NCBI RefSeq assembly: GCF_039769985.1
Contig: NZ_JBDNCH010000002.1
Span: forward strand, 2,976,001 to 3,040,000
DNA from: Ponticoccus litoralis
GTDB taxonomy: Bacteria > Pseudomonadota > Alphaproteobacteria > Rhodobacterales > Rhodobacteraceae
Direction of reading: 5' to 3'
DNA length: 64,000 bases
Under the pieces are notes generated by a model. That model had not been told where the DNA came from. It made no database searches and saw only the letters and a list, made by a program, of their open reading frames with translations. The translations under genes and the position numbers were made by a program. Positions 9,642-17,915 of the stretch are shown in pieces. Within the stretch, counting starts at the first letter, position 1. Every line of letters begins with the position of its first letter.

Positions 9642-9906
9642 CGGAGGCTTTCATGACGGGCGGTCTGGCTTGACATTAACCGATGCGGATGTGTAGAAAA
9701 GTGCCCCGATTTTGAATGAGGGCCGTGCGGATCCGCATGGCGGGGCAGATCTTTTGCACAGCCGCGTGAGGGCGCTGTCACAATGGTTACAGCGACGGAA
9801 GGCAACCTTAACTGCGTATCAACGTTTGAAAGCGAACACATCTTGTAACCGCGGCCATGGCACACCATGTTGATGTTAAGCCGCGTAACATGAAAGGGAC
9901 AGGAAC

Positions 9907-10803
9907 GTGAGCAACTATGCCAATCTTCCGGCTCCGTCGCCCGAAGCGGGCCTGAGCCGCTATCTTCAGGAAATCCGCAAATTCCCTCTTCTGGAACCGG
10001 AACAGGAATACATGCTGGCGAAACGCTGGGTCGAGGATGAGGACACCGGCGCGGCGCACCAGCTGGTGACCTCTCACCTGCGGCTCGCCGCCAAGATCGC
10101 CATGGGCTATCGCGGCTACGGACTGCCGCAGGCCGAGGTGATTTCCGAGGCCAATGTCGGCCTCATGCAGGCGGTCAAGCGCTTCGACCCGGAAAAGGGC
10201 TTTCGCCTTGCGACCTACGCGATGTGGTGGATCCGCGCCTCGATCCAGGAATACATCCTGCGGTCGTGGAGCCTTGTGAAGCTGGGCACGACCTCGGCGC
10301 AGAAGAAACTGTTCTTCAACCTGCGCAAGGCGAAAAGCCGCATCGGCGCGCTGGAGGACGGCGACCTGCGGCCCGAGCACGTACAGAAGATCGCCCATGA
10401 CCTCGGCGTGACCGAGACCGAGGTGATCAGCATGAACCGGCGGCTGTCGGGTGGCGATGCCTCGCTGAACGCGACCATCGGCTCCGAGGGCGAAGGCTCG
10501 ATGCAGTGGCAGGACTGGCTGGAGGACGAAGACGCCGATCAGGCCGGTGACTACGCCGAGCGTGACGAGCTGGAATCGCGGCGCGCGCTTCTGGCAGAGG
10601 CCATGGACGTGCTGAACGACCGCGAGCGCGATATCCTCACCCAGCGCCGCCTGAGCGACCAGCCGGTGACGCTGGAGGACCTGTCGGGCGTCTACGATGT
10701 CTCTCGGGAACGGATCCGGCAGATCGAGGTGCGGGCCTTCGAGAAGCTGCAGACCCGGATGCGCGAACTGGCCGGGGAACAGGGGATGCTGCCCGCCAGC
10801 TGA
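9907..10803 (+). CDS. rpoH: RNA polymerase sigma factor RpoH (sigma-32)
   Basis: A complete 298-residue heat-shock sigma factor. Region 1.2/2.1 is LSRYLQEIRKFPLLEPEQE, the core-binding and -10 recognition region 2 is RFDPEKGFRLATYAMWWIRA near residues 95-115, the RpoH box has WSLVKLGTTSAQKKLFFNLR, and region 4.2 is VYDVSRERIRQIEVRAFEKL. Rhodobacteraceae often have two RpoH proteins, one for heat and one for singlet-oxygen stress; which one this is cannot be told here. The start is GTG 9907 after AGGGACAGGAAC. The 265 bases upstream (9642-9906) are moderately AT-rich and should hold the promoter. A terminator follows. Confidence 0.95.
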   Translation: MSNYANLPAPSPEAGLSRYLQEIRKFPLLEPEQEYMLAKRWVEDEDTGAAHQLVTSHLRLAAKIAMGYRGYGLPQAEVISEANVGLMQAVKRFDPEKGFRLATYAMWWIRASIQEYILRSWSLVKLGTTSAQKKLFFNLRKAKSRIGALEDGDLRPEHVQKIAHDLGVTETEVISMNRRLSGGDASLNATIGSEGEGSMQWQDWLEDEDADQAGDYAERDELESRRALLAEAMDVLNDRERDILTQRRLSDQPVTLEDLSGVYDVSRERIRQIEVRAFEKLQTRMRELAGEQGMLPAS

Positions 10804-10823
10804 GGCCGCCCCTGAAAATCGAC

Positions 10824-10857
10824 GCCCCCGCCCGGCTGACCCGGACGGGGGCTTTTT
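10824..10857 (+). terminator. Intrinsic terminator after rpoH
   Basis: A GC-rich stem (GCCCCCG ... CGGGGGC) is followed directly by TTTTT, 21 bases after the rpoH stop. Confidence 0.9.
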
Positions 10858-10886
10858 CATGTCTCATTCATGTCTCGGCACATGGG

Positions 10887-11675
10887 TCAGGCGGCCTTCG
10901 GCGGATAGGCGGGCGCATGCAGGCCCAGTTTCTGCGCCTGTGCCACATCCTTCAGCAGGTCCCGCTCTGCGGCGGCAAACAGCGTATCGAGATCCTCGAG
11001 GACGAAGTAGATCGGCTGCGGGATGTCGATGCGGTAGGGCGTGCGCAGGATGTCGATGATGTCGAAGGGCCGGTATTGCGGCTGCCCCGAGACGCTCCAC
11101 TCCAGCTCTTCCGGGGAAGAGGCCAGGCCGGAGCCAAGCGCCTTCACCCCGGCGCCTTCCCGCGTCAGGCCGAATTCGATGGTGAACCAGTAGAGGCGGA
11201 TCAGCCAGGCGTAGTCCTTGGGGTCGGCGTCGCGCCCGGCGGCGCCGATGGCCTGGCTGAAGGCGGCAAAGCGCGGATCGGTCAGCAGCGGCGTATGGCC
11301 AAAGAGCTCGTGGAAGATGTCGGGCTCTTCGATGTAGTCGAAATCCTCGCGCGAGCGCATGAAGGAGGCGGTCGGAAAGGTCCTGTCGGCCAGCATGCCG
11401 AAGAAGCGGTCGAAGGGGATCAGCGCGGGCACCGGCTCGACCCGCCAGCCGGTCATCTCGCCCAGCCGCTCGGAAATCTCGGGACATTGCGGCACCCGGC
11501 CCTGCGGCAGCGCGATGCGGGCAAGGCCGTCCAGATAGGGCTGCGCGCTGTGCCGGGCGACCTGCGGGGCCTGCATCGCGTAGAGATCGCGCCAGACCGC
11601 GTCCTCTTCGGCGGTATAGGCGATGAAGCCATGGGCATCGGGCAATTTGGCGAGATACTTGGTCGATTTGGGCAT
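10887..11675 (-). CDS. phhA: Phenylalanine 4-monooxygenase
   Basis: A complete 262-residue bacterial phenylalanine hydroxylase that makes tyrosine from phenylalanine with tetrahydropterin and iron(II). The iron ligands are visible: two His in FHELFGHTPLL (about residues 117 and 122) and Glu in YWFTIEFGL (about 166). The conserved C-terminal pocket RPFDIIDILRTPYRIDI is present. Bacterial forms lack the regulatory ACT domain, as here. ATG 11675 follows GGAGGACCCA. It is divergent from an Lrp-family gene, which is the usual regulator of phhA in alphaproteobacteria. With hpd at the window start it belongs to Phe/Tyr catabolism. Confidence 0.95.
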   Translation of the reverse strand: MPKSTKYLAKLPDAHGFIAYTAEEDAVWRDLYAMQAPQVARHSAQPYLDGLARIALPQGRVPQCPEISERLGEMTGWRVEPVPALIPFDRFFGMLADRTFPTASFMRSREDFDYIEEPDIFHELFGHTPLLTDPRFAAFSQAIGAAGRDADPKDYAWLIRLYWFTIEFGLTREGAGVKALGSGLASSPEELEWSVSGQPQYRPFDIIDILRTPYRIDIPQPIYFVLEDLDTLFAAAERDLLKDVAQAQKLGLHAPAYPPKAA

Positions 11676-11793
11676 TGGGTCCTCCGTTTCTGCAAGCATG
11701 GACGGGGAGGCGGGGCAAATCTTGTCGAATGCCATGGATAACGCCGGGGCCTGCGCTAGCTCGTTCCCCTGAACCGGCAGAGGAAGGAAGACC

Positions 11794-12273
11794 GTGCCTC
11801 TCAAACTCGATTCCGTGGACAGAAAGCTCCTGGCGCACCTGCAAAAGGACGGCAAGGCAAGCGTACAGGACCTTGCCGAGGCCGCCGGCCTCTCGCCCTC
11901 GCCCTGCTGGCGGCGGGTCAAGCGGCTGGAAGAAGCGGGCGCCATCAAGGGCTATGTCGCCCGGCTGGATCCGAAGAAGCTGGGGCTGGACGCGCTGGCC
12001 TATGTCTTCGTCAGCCTCGTCGACCATCAGGAGCGGACGATCAACCAGTTCGCGGGGCTGGTGGAGCGCGAGGAACGCATTGTCGAATGCGCCTCTGTCA
12101 CCGGGGGCAGCGATTTCATCCTGAAGGTCGCGGCGCGCGATCCCGAGGATCTGGAGACCTTCCTGATGCGCGGGATCCTCGGCAGCGGTCTGGTGCGGGC
12201 GAGCCAGACGCATTTCGTGCTGCGCCGGACCAAGACGCGAAGCCCCTGGCCGCTGCTGCCATCGGACGAGTGA
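11794..12273 (+). CDS. Lrp/AsnC family transcriptional regulator
   Basis: A 159-residue regulator with an N-terminal helix-turn-helix (LDSVDRKLLAHLQKDGKASV, DLAEAAGLSPSPCWRRVKRLE; residues 5-50) and a C-terminal RAM effector domain (AYVFVSLVDH, ECASVTGGSDFILKVAARD). The start is GTG 11794 after AGGAAGG. It is divergent from phhA, with 118 bases between the starts, so it most likely controls phhA in response to an aromatic amino acid. That link is inference from position and family. Confidence 0.9.
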   Translation: MPLKLDSVDRKLLAHLQKDGKASVQDLAEAAGLSPSPCWRRVKRLEEAGAIKGYVARLDPKKLGLDALAYVFVSLVDHQERTINQFAGLVEREERIVECASVTGGSDFILKVAARDPEDLETFLMRGILGSGLVRASQTHFVLRRTKTRSPWPLLPSDE

Positions 12274-12337
12274 CCCGCCCGCATTGACCCCCTCCGGCAG
12301 CACCGTCATGGTGGCGCAAACATCATGGGGGGAAGGC

Positions 12338-13306
12338 ATGGCGACGGTGAACTGGGGCATTCTGGGCGCGGCGAATTTCGCACGGCGGCACATGGGGCCG
12401 GCGATCCACGCCGCCGGGCGCGGGCGGCTGGCGGCGCTGGCCACCTCCAGCGCCGGGAAGGCCGCGCCGTTTCAGGCCTTCGCGCCGGACCTGCGGGTGC
12501 ATGACAGCTACGAGGCGCTGCTTTCCGATCCCGACATCGATGCGGTCTATGTGCCGCTGCCCAACCACCTGCATGTGGACTGGGCGCTGAAGGCGCTGGA
12601 GGCGGGCAAGCACGTGCTGGTCGAAAAGCCCCTTGCGATGAAGGCAGGCGACTTCGACGCGGTGATCGCGGCGCGCGACCGCAGCGGGCTGTGTGCCGCC
12701 GAGGCCTATATGATCGTGCATCATCCGCAGTGGCAGAAGGCGAAGGCGCTGTTCGAGGCCGGGGCCATCGGCAGGCTGGTGCGGGTCTCGGGGGCGTTTT
12801 CCTTCGACAACCGCGATGCGGGCAATATCCGCAACCGCCCCGAGACCGGCGGCGGCGCGGTGCCCGACATCGGCGTCTACATCTACGGCGCGGCCCGCTT
12901 CGTCACCGGCGAGGAGCCGTCAGAGATCCTGTCGGCGAAGGTGGAGCGCGAGAACGGGGTCGATGTCTGGACCCATATCACCGCGCAATTCCCGTCCTTC
13001 CACTACAGCGGCGTGGTGTCGATGCGCATGGCGCCCTGGCAAGAGATGGTGTTCCACGGCGAGGGCGGCGTGATGCGCCTGACCGCGCCCTTCAACGCCA
13101 ATGTCTACGGCGAGGCGCGGGTGGTCGTGCAATCCGCCGATCTTGTCGAGACGGTCCACCGCTTCCCGGCGGACAACCATTACGTCCATCAGGTCGAAGC
13201 GTTCAACGCAAGCGTTCTGGACGGCGCCGCCTATGCCTGCCCGCTGGAGTTCAGCCGGGGCACGCAGGCGATGATCGACATGGTCTGGGCGAAAGAGGCG
13301 GGGTAG
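12338..13306 (+). CDS. Gfo/Idh/MocA family NAD(P)-dependent oxidoreductase
   Basis: A 322-residue dehydrogenase with an N-terminal Rossmann fold (WGILGAANFARRHMGPAI), the family motif EKPLAM near residue 94, and a C-terminal alpha/beta substrate domain (GGGAVPDIGVYIYGAARFV contains the Asp-x-Gly-x-Tyr pattern). Such enzymes oxidise or reduce sugars and polyols; the sequence is nearest the D-xylose 1-dehydrogenase/dimeric dihydrodiol dehydrogenase group. The substrate is not shown. ATG 12338 has GGGGGGAAGG upstream and gives the family N-terminus; an in-frame ATG at 12284 would add 18 unrelated residues. Confidence 0.88.
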   Translation: MATVNWGILGAANFARRHMGPAIHAAGRGRLAALATSSAGKAAPFQAFAPDLRVHDSYEALLSDPDIDAVYVPLPNHLHVDWALKALEAGKHVLVEKPLAMKAGDFDAVIAARDRSGLCAAEAYMIVHHPQWQKAKALFEAGAIGRLVRVSGAFSFDNRDAGNIRNRPETGGGAVPDIGVYIYGAARFVTGEEPSEILSAKVERENGVDVWTHITAQFPSFHYSGVVSMRMAPWQEMVFHGEGGVMRLTAPFNANVYGEARVVVQSADLVETVHRFPADNHYVHQVEAFNASVLDGAAYACPLEFSRGTQAMIDMVWAKEAG

Positions 13307-13325
13307 CGGCCGCCCCCTTCCGGGC

Positions 13326-13376
13326 GCCCTGGCCGCGCCTCTGCCGAGGCGCAGCGGCCCGCCCCCGGGCCAGGGC
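13326..13376. terminator. Nested inverted repeats between convergent genes
   Basis: An outer stem GCCCTGGCC / GGCCAGGGC (13326-13334 and 13368-13376) encloses an inner hairpin GCGCCTC-TGCC-GAGGCGC (13335-13352). It lies between the convergent oxidoreductase and quinone reductase genes. It lacks the A/T box of the composite repeat, but the inner hairpin is of similar style. Confidence 0.5.
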
Positions 13377-13391
13377 CCGGCGGTGTCGTGC

Positions 13392-14359
13392 TCAGAGATC
13401 CTGGACCGTGACCACGACCTTGCCGGTGGACTTCCGGTCGCGCAGCAGCGCCATGCCCTCTTCGGCGCGGTCCAGCGGCAGGACATTGCTGACATGCGGG
13501 GTCAGGCGGCCTTCGCCATGCCAGGCGATCAACTGCTGCAGAGAGCGGGTCAGAACCTCGGGGCGGAAGTTCAGGTAGCCGCCCCAGTAGAGGCCCAGCA
13601 CCGAGAGGTTCTTGACCAGCAGGTGGTTCGCCTTGATCTGCGGGACCTCGCCGCTGGCGAAGCCGATGGTCAGGATCCGCGCCTCGGGACGGCAGGCGCG
13701 GAAGGCGGCGGCGAACTGCTCGCCTCCGACGGGATCGTAGACCACATCGGCGCCGCCGAGCGCCTTCATTTCGGCGCGGATATCCTGCGTGGTGGCGTCG
13801 ATCAGCACATCGGCACCGGCGGCCCCGGCGGCCTCCAGCTTGTCGGCGCCGCGGGCGCAGGCGACGACCCGCGCGCCCATCAGGTGGCCGATCTCGACAG
13901 CCGTCAGGCCGACGCCGCCCGCCGCGCCCAGCACCAGCAGCGTTTCGCCCGGTTGCAACCGCGCGCGATGGTCCAGCGCCAGGTGGCTGGTGCCATAGGC
14001 GATCTGGAAGGCCGCGGCGTCGGTCCAGCCCATGCTGTCGGGCAGCTTCACCGCGCGCTCCGCCGGGAAGCAGCCGAGTTCCGCCAGCCCGCCCTGACCG
14101 CCGTAGACCGCAACCCGGTCGCCGGGGGCGAAACCCGTCACCCCGGCACCGACCGCCTCGACGCGGCCCGCGACCTCCATGCCCATGACGAAGGGCAGGG
14201 CGGGGGTGTCCTGATAGGTGCCCTTCATCATCAGCAGATCCGCGAAATTCAAACCGCAGGCTGCAATGCGGACCAGGATTTCCCCCTCTGCGGGGGTGGG
14301 CTCTGCGACCTCGACAAGAGAGGGGGAGATTCGTGGGAAGAGAGCAAAAGCGCGCGCAT
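13392..14359 (-). CDS. NADPH:quinone oxidoreductase, zinc-free MDR family (frame-broken at start)
   Basis: A ~322-residue medium-chain dehydrogenase/reductase of the QOR/QorA type. Seen: GLNFADLLMMKGTYQ, PFVMGMEVAGRVEAVG, the NADPH loop LVLGAAGGVGLTAVEIG, and C-terminal STGKVVVTV. The catalytic zinc ligands of alcohol dehydrogenases are absent. The natural start is ATG 14359 (MRAFALFPRISPSLVEVAEP), but one base is missing near 14353, so only from residue 30 onward is the frame open. Without this correction the protein would seem to start at 14252 and lack part of the GroES-like domain. It probably detoxifies quinones or enals. Confidence 0.85.
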
Positions 14360-14646
14360 GGGGACTCCGTTCTGTTTAAACTTTGTTAAACGCGTTCCCG
14401 AGGCGGGGATAGGGGACGAAGTGACGGGGAAAAAATCAGAAACAGTGACAAAAACGGCAATATTTCAACTTTGTGGTGTTTCTGGAGCCTGTTTGCTATC
14501 ATCGGGCGCGTGATTTGCTTGATTTTTGATCCTGAAATGATGTAGCACCTTACGCCATACACGTGCAGGATGAGGCATGTTTTGGAGCCGGGATTCGATG
14601 GCTTTGCCAAGTCTGAAACGCAACCCGTAGTAATAGGAAGATTTTG

Positions 14647-15018
14647 ATGGCACACCCCGTTGATGTACATGTCGGCAAGCGCATTCGCCACCGCCGCTGG
14701 CTTGTGGGCATGACCCAGCAGCAACTGGCCGAACGGGTCGGCATCAAGTTCCAGCAGATTCAGAAGTACGAAACCGGCGCGAACCGGGTCAGCGCCTCCC
14801 GGCTGTGGGACATCGCCGACGCTCTGGAAGTGCCGGTCAGCTTCTTCTTCGAGGGTATCGAAAACGAGGGTGCCGAGGTCGATGCCACCGACAGTGTCCC
14901 GGCGGACATCCTTGGCGACAAGGAAGCTCTGGATCTCGTGCGTTCCTATTACGCGATGCCCGAGAACCAGCGCCGCCGCCTGTTCGAACTGGCCCGGGTG
15001 ATGTCCGACGTGGCTTGA
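14647..15018 (+). CDS. XRE-family helix-turn-helix regulator (PraR/PhrR-like)
   Basis: A 123-residue protein with a Cro/C1-type HTH (VGKRIRHRRWLVGMTQQQLA, ERVGIKFQQIQKYETGANRV; residues 9-60) and a short C-terminal tail (DLVRSYYAMPENQRRRLFEL). This layout is shared by a conserved alphaproteobacterial group including rhizobial PraR/PhrR, which regulate quorum sensing, biofilm and stress genes. The target here is unknown. ATG 14647 is preferred over TTG 14644. The 287 bases upstream (14360-14646) are AT-rich against the genome average and hold no other gene. Confidence 0.85.
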   Translation: MAHPVDVHVGKRIRHRRWLVGMTQQQLAERVGIKFQQIQKYETGANRVSASRLWDIADALEVPVSFFFEGIENEGAEVDATDSVPADILGDKEALDLVRSYYAMPENQRRRLFELARVMSDVA

Positions 15019-15067
15019 GCCCGGCCCGCGCCTGCGCTAGCCCTTCGCCGGCGAAGGGAGAACGCAC

Positions 15068-15874
15068 ATGGCGGGACGAAACCGTGATATCGAGAACGAG
15101 CTGATTGCCACCGCCCATGCGGTGGCGGATGCCGCGCGAGCGGCCATCCTGCCGTGGTTCCGGCGCGCCGACCTGTCGGCGGCCAACAAGGCGGCAGAAG
15201 GCTTCGATCCGGTGACGCAGGCCGACCGCGCCGCCGAAGAGGCGATGCGCACTGTGTTGGCGCGGCGCCGGCCACAGGATGCCATTCTTGGCGAGGAGTT
15301 CGGGCGCTCCGACGGGTCCAGCGGGTTGACCTGGGTGCTCGATCCCATCGACGGAACACGCGGCTTCCTGTCCGGAACCCCGACCTGGGGCGTGCTGATC
15401 GCGGTCAGCGACGAAAGCGGCCCGTTTCTGGGGGTCATCGACCAGCCCTATACGCAGGAACGCTTTGTCGGCGGCCCCGGGCTGGCCGAATGGACCGGAC
15501 CGCATGGCGGCGCACCGATGACGACGCGGACGACGGCGGGGCTGTCCGATGCGGTTCTCTTCACGACATTTCCCGAGGTCGGGACCCCCGATGAGGGCGC
15601 GGCCTTCCAACGCGTCGCCGAGCAGGTCAAGCTGGTGCGCTACGGGATGGATTGCTACGCCTATGCGCTGCTGGCGGCGGGACAGATCGACCTTGTGATC
15701 GAAGCGGGGCTTCAGGCCTATGACATCCAGGCGCCGATCGCGGTGATCGAGGCGGCGGGCGGCGTCGTCACCGACTGGCAGGGTGGCCCGGCGCATGGCG
15801 GCGGTCGCGCGCTGGCGGCGGCGAACCCGTCGGTTCATGCGGCGGCGCTGGACCTCCTGCGGTCCACGGTCTAG
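15068..15874 (+). CDS. hisN: Inositol-monophosphatase family phosphatase, probably histidinol-phosphatase
   Basis: A 268-residue Mg-dependent, Li-sensitive phosphatase. Metal-binding motifs are visible: GEEFG (about residue 75), DPIDGTRGFLSG (about 93-104) and the late AYDIQAPIAVIEAAGG. The FLSGTPTWGVLIA stretch and the ITDW-type VVTDWQGGP ending are typical of HisN-like histidinol-phosphatases rather than SuhB. No other his gene is nearby, so the assignment rests on sequence pattern. Upstream is the HTH gene, 49 bases away. Confidence 0.8.
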   Translation: MAGRNRDIENELIATAHAVADAARAAILPWFRRADLSAANKAAEGFDPVTQADRAAEEAMRTVLARRRPQDAILGEEFGRSDGSSGLTWVLDPIDGTRGFLSGTPTWGVLIAVSDESGPFLGVIDQPYTQERFVGGPGLAEWTGPHGGAPMTTRTTAGLSDAVLFTTFPEVGTPDEGAAFQRVAEQVKLVRYGMDCYAYALLAAGQIDLVIEAGLQAYDIQAPIAVIEAAGGVVTDWQGGPAHGGGRALAAANPSVHAAALDLLRSTV

Positions 15875-15962
15875 GCTTGCCGCGCGGCCCCGCGCACTTT
15901 CCCTTTTCCGGCGGGCGTCGTTTTCGTCTCTCACCGAAAAGGGCAGATCGTGAGGGGCTGAC

Positions 15963-17312
15963 ATGACACAGACCGACATTCTCATTCGCAATGCGCGCAC
16001 CGTCCTGACCATGGACGATGCCGGGGCAGAGCTTGCAAACACCGACATCCGCATCCGCGACGGGGTGATCGCCGGGATCGGGCCGGGGCTGGATCCGGCG
16101 GGGGCCGAGGTGATCGATGCCGCGCGCCATGTCGTGACACCGGGATTGGTGAACACGCACCACCACCTGTACCAGACCCTGACCCGCGCGGTGCCGGGCG
16201 GGCAGGACGCGCTGCTGTTCGGCTGGCTCAAGACGCTCTATCCGATCTGGTCCCGGTTCGGCCCCGAAGAGATCTTCGTCTCGGCCCAGATCGGGCTGGC
16301 GGAACTGGCGCTGTCGGGCTGCACGCTGTCCTCGGATCACCTGTACCTCTATCCCAACGGCGCCCGGCTGGAGGACACCATCCATGCCGCCGCCGAGGTC
16401 GAGCTGCGCTTTCATCCGACGCGCGGCGCCATGAGCATCGGCGAAAGCGCGGGCGGGCTGCCGCCGGATGCGCTGGTGGAGCGCGAGGCGGCGATCCTCG
16501 AGGATTGCATCCGGGTGATCGACGCCTTCCACGACCCGCGTGAGGGTGCCATGGTGCGCGTCGGCGTGGCGCCCTGTTCGCCTTTCAGCGTCAGCCGCGA
16601 GCTGATGCGCGACGCCGCCCTGCTGGCGCGGGACAAGGGCGTGATGCTGCACACGCATCTGGCCGAGAACGACGAGGACATCGCCTATTCCGAGGCGCAG
16701 TTCGGCTGCCGCCCCGGTCAATATGCCGAAGATCTGGGCTGGACCGGCGAGGATGTCTGGCACGCCCATTGCGTGAAGCTGGACGGGGCCGAGATCGACC
16801 TCTTTGCCCGGTCGCGCACCGGGGTGGCGCATTGCCCCTGTTCCAATTGCCGGCTGGGGTCGGGGATCGCCCCGGTCCGCGCCATGCGCGACGCCGGGGT
16901 AAGGGTCGGTCTAGGGGTCGACGGATCGGCCTCGAATGATGCGGGGTCTCTGGTGGGCGAGGCGCGGCAGGCGATGCTGCTGCAGCGGGTGGCGCGCGGC
17001 GCCGACGCCATGAGCGCGCGCGAGGCGCTGTGGATCGCGACACGCGGCGGGGCCGAGGTGCTGGGCCGGTTCGATTGCGGGCAGGTCGCGGTGGGCAAGC
17101 GCGCCGATCTGGCGCTTTGGGATGTCTCGGGCATCGAGAGCGCCGGAAGCTGGGATCCGGCGGCACTTTTGCTGGCCGGGCCGACCCGCGTGTGCCATCT
17201 TTTGGTCGAGGGGCGCGCGGTGGTGCGGGACGGACGGATCGTCAGCTTCGACCTTGAACAGGCGATCCGCAATCAGACCCGTCTGGCCGGGGCTTTGGCC
17301 GAGCGCGCCTGA
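15963..17312 (+). CDS. 8-oxoguanine deaminase (amidohydrolase)
   Basis: A complete 449-residue metal-dependent amidohydrolase. Metal ligands: HHH in PGLVNTHHHLYQTL (about residue 61), His in HTHLAENDED (about 228) and the Asp in GLGVDGSASND (about 320). The sequence CPCSNCRLGSGIAPVRAM is characteristic of the 8-oxoguanine deaminase branch, which converts free 8-oxoguanine to urate. It is followed closely by a CAP lipoprotein and then, convergent, by guanine deaminase. Two purine deaminases side by side suggest handling of guanine-type bases, both normal and oxidised. Confidence 0.85.
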   Translation: MTQTDILIRNARTVLTMDDAGAELANTDIRIRDGVIAGIGPGLDPAGAEVIDAARHVVTPGLVNTHHHLYQTLTRAVPGGQDALLFGWLKTLYPIWSRFGPEEIFVSAQIGLAELALSGCTLSSDHLYLYPNGARLEDTIHAAAEVELRFHPTRGAMSIGESAGGLPPDALVEREAAILEDCIRVIDAFHDPREGAMVRVGVAPCSPFSVSRELMRDAALLARDKGVMLHTHLAENDEDIAYSEAQFGCRPGQYAEDLGWTGEDVWHAHCVKLDGAEIDLFARSRTGVAHCPCSNCRLGSGIAPVRAMRDAGVRVGLGVDGSASNDAGSLVGEARQAMLLQRVARGADAMSAREALWIATRGGAEVLGRFDCGQVAVGKRADLALWDVSGIESAGSWDPAALLLAGPTRVCHLLVEGRAVVRDGRIVSFDLEQAIRNQTRLAGALAERA

Positions 17313-17333
17313 GACCGGTTTCGGAGGGGTGTC

Positions 17334-17777
17334 ATGACGGCTTCGCGGTGGATAGTCCCTTTGCTGATTGGGCTGGCCGCCTGCGGGGCCGGGGTGGACC
17401 CGGCAGGCGCCCAACAGGCGCGGCAGATGCTGAACGGGTTTCGGGCCGAGCAGGGGCTTGGGCCGGTCACTGCCTCCGAGGCGCTGGAGGCGGCGGCCAT
17501 GGCCCATGCGCTGGACATGATGCGGGGCGGGTTCTTCGATCATCGCGGTTCTGACGGCAGCGATGTCATGGCGCGGGTCCGCCGGGCAGGCTACGGCGCC
17601 TGCGCGGTGGCCGAGAACATCGCAAGGGGACAGGGCGGTCTGGCGGAGGTCATGGGCGACTGGGTCGCATCGCCGGGCCACCGCGCCAACCTTGCGATGC
17701 CGCAGGTCACGGACTACGGGCTGGTGCGCGCGCAGGGCGACATCTGGGTGCTGGTGCTGGGCCGCGACGGCTGCTGA
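17334..17777 (+). CDS. CAP-domain (SCP/PR1) lipoprotein
   Basis: A 147-residue secreted protein. The N-terminus MTASRWIVPLLIGLAACG has a signal peptide and lipobox LAAC, so it is probably anchored to a membrane through Cys18. The rest is a compact CAP domain: MLNGFRAEQGLGPV, HALDMMRGGFFDHRGSDGSD, GYGACAVAENIARGQ and SPGHRANLAMP. These contain the His and Glu residues of the CAP cavity. Function of bacterial CAP proteins is mostly unknown. It lies 21 bases after the 8-oxoguanine deaminase and may be cotranscribed with it. Confidence 0.85.
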   Translation: MTASRWIVPLLIGLAACGAGVDPAGAQQARQMLNGFRAEQGLGPVTASEALEAAAMAHALDMMRGGFFDHRGSDGSDVMARVRRAGYGACAVAENIARGQGGLAEVMGDWVASPGHRANLAMPQVTDYGLVRAQGDIWVLVLGRDGC

Positions 17778-17848
17778 GGCGCGGCTCCGGTGGGGGCGGC
17801 GGTCGGAACCCGGCCCGGGGAATGACCGCGCGGAGGGGCGCGCAAAGA

Positions 17849-17903
17849 GGGGCTCTGCCCCCGCTCCTGCGGAGCCCCCCGGGATATTTTCGGACAGAAG
17901 AAG
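17849..17903 (+). repeat. Composite intergenic repeat, copy 2
   Basis: Hairpin GGGGC-TCT-GCCCC (17849-17861), a second small hairpin GCTCC-TGC-GGAGC (17863-17875), then the box GGGATATTTTC-GGACAGAAGAAG (17881-17903). It lies 3' of the CAP gene in its sense and just before the end of the convergent guanine deaminase gene. Confidence 0.75.
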
Positions 17904-17915
17904 CGCGGGGCGCGT

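Noticed and set aside
14360..14646. Possible pseudogene of the quinone reductase N-terminus
   Set aside because: A single missing base near 14353 restores the normal N-terminus, so a sequence error is more likely than decay.
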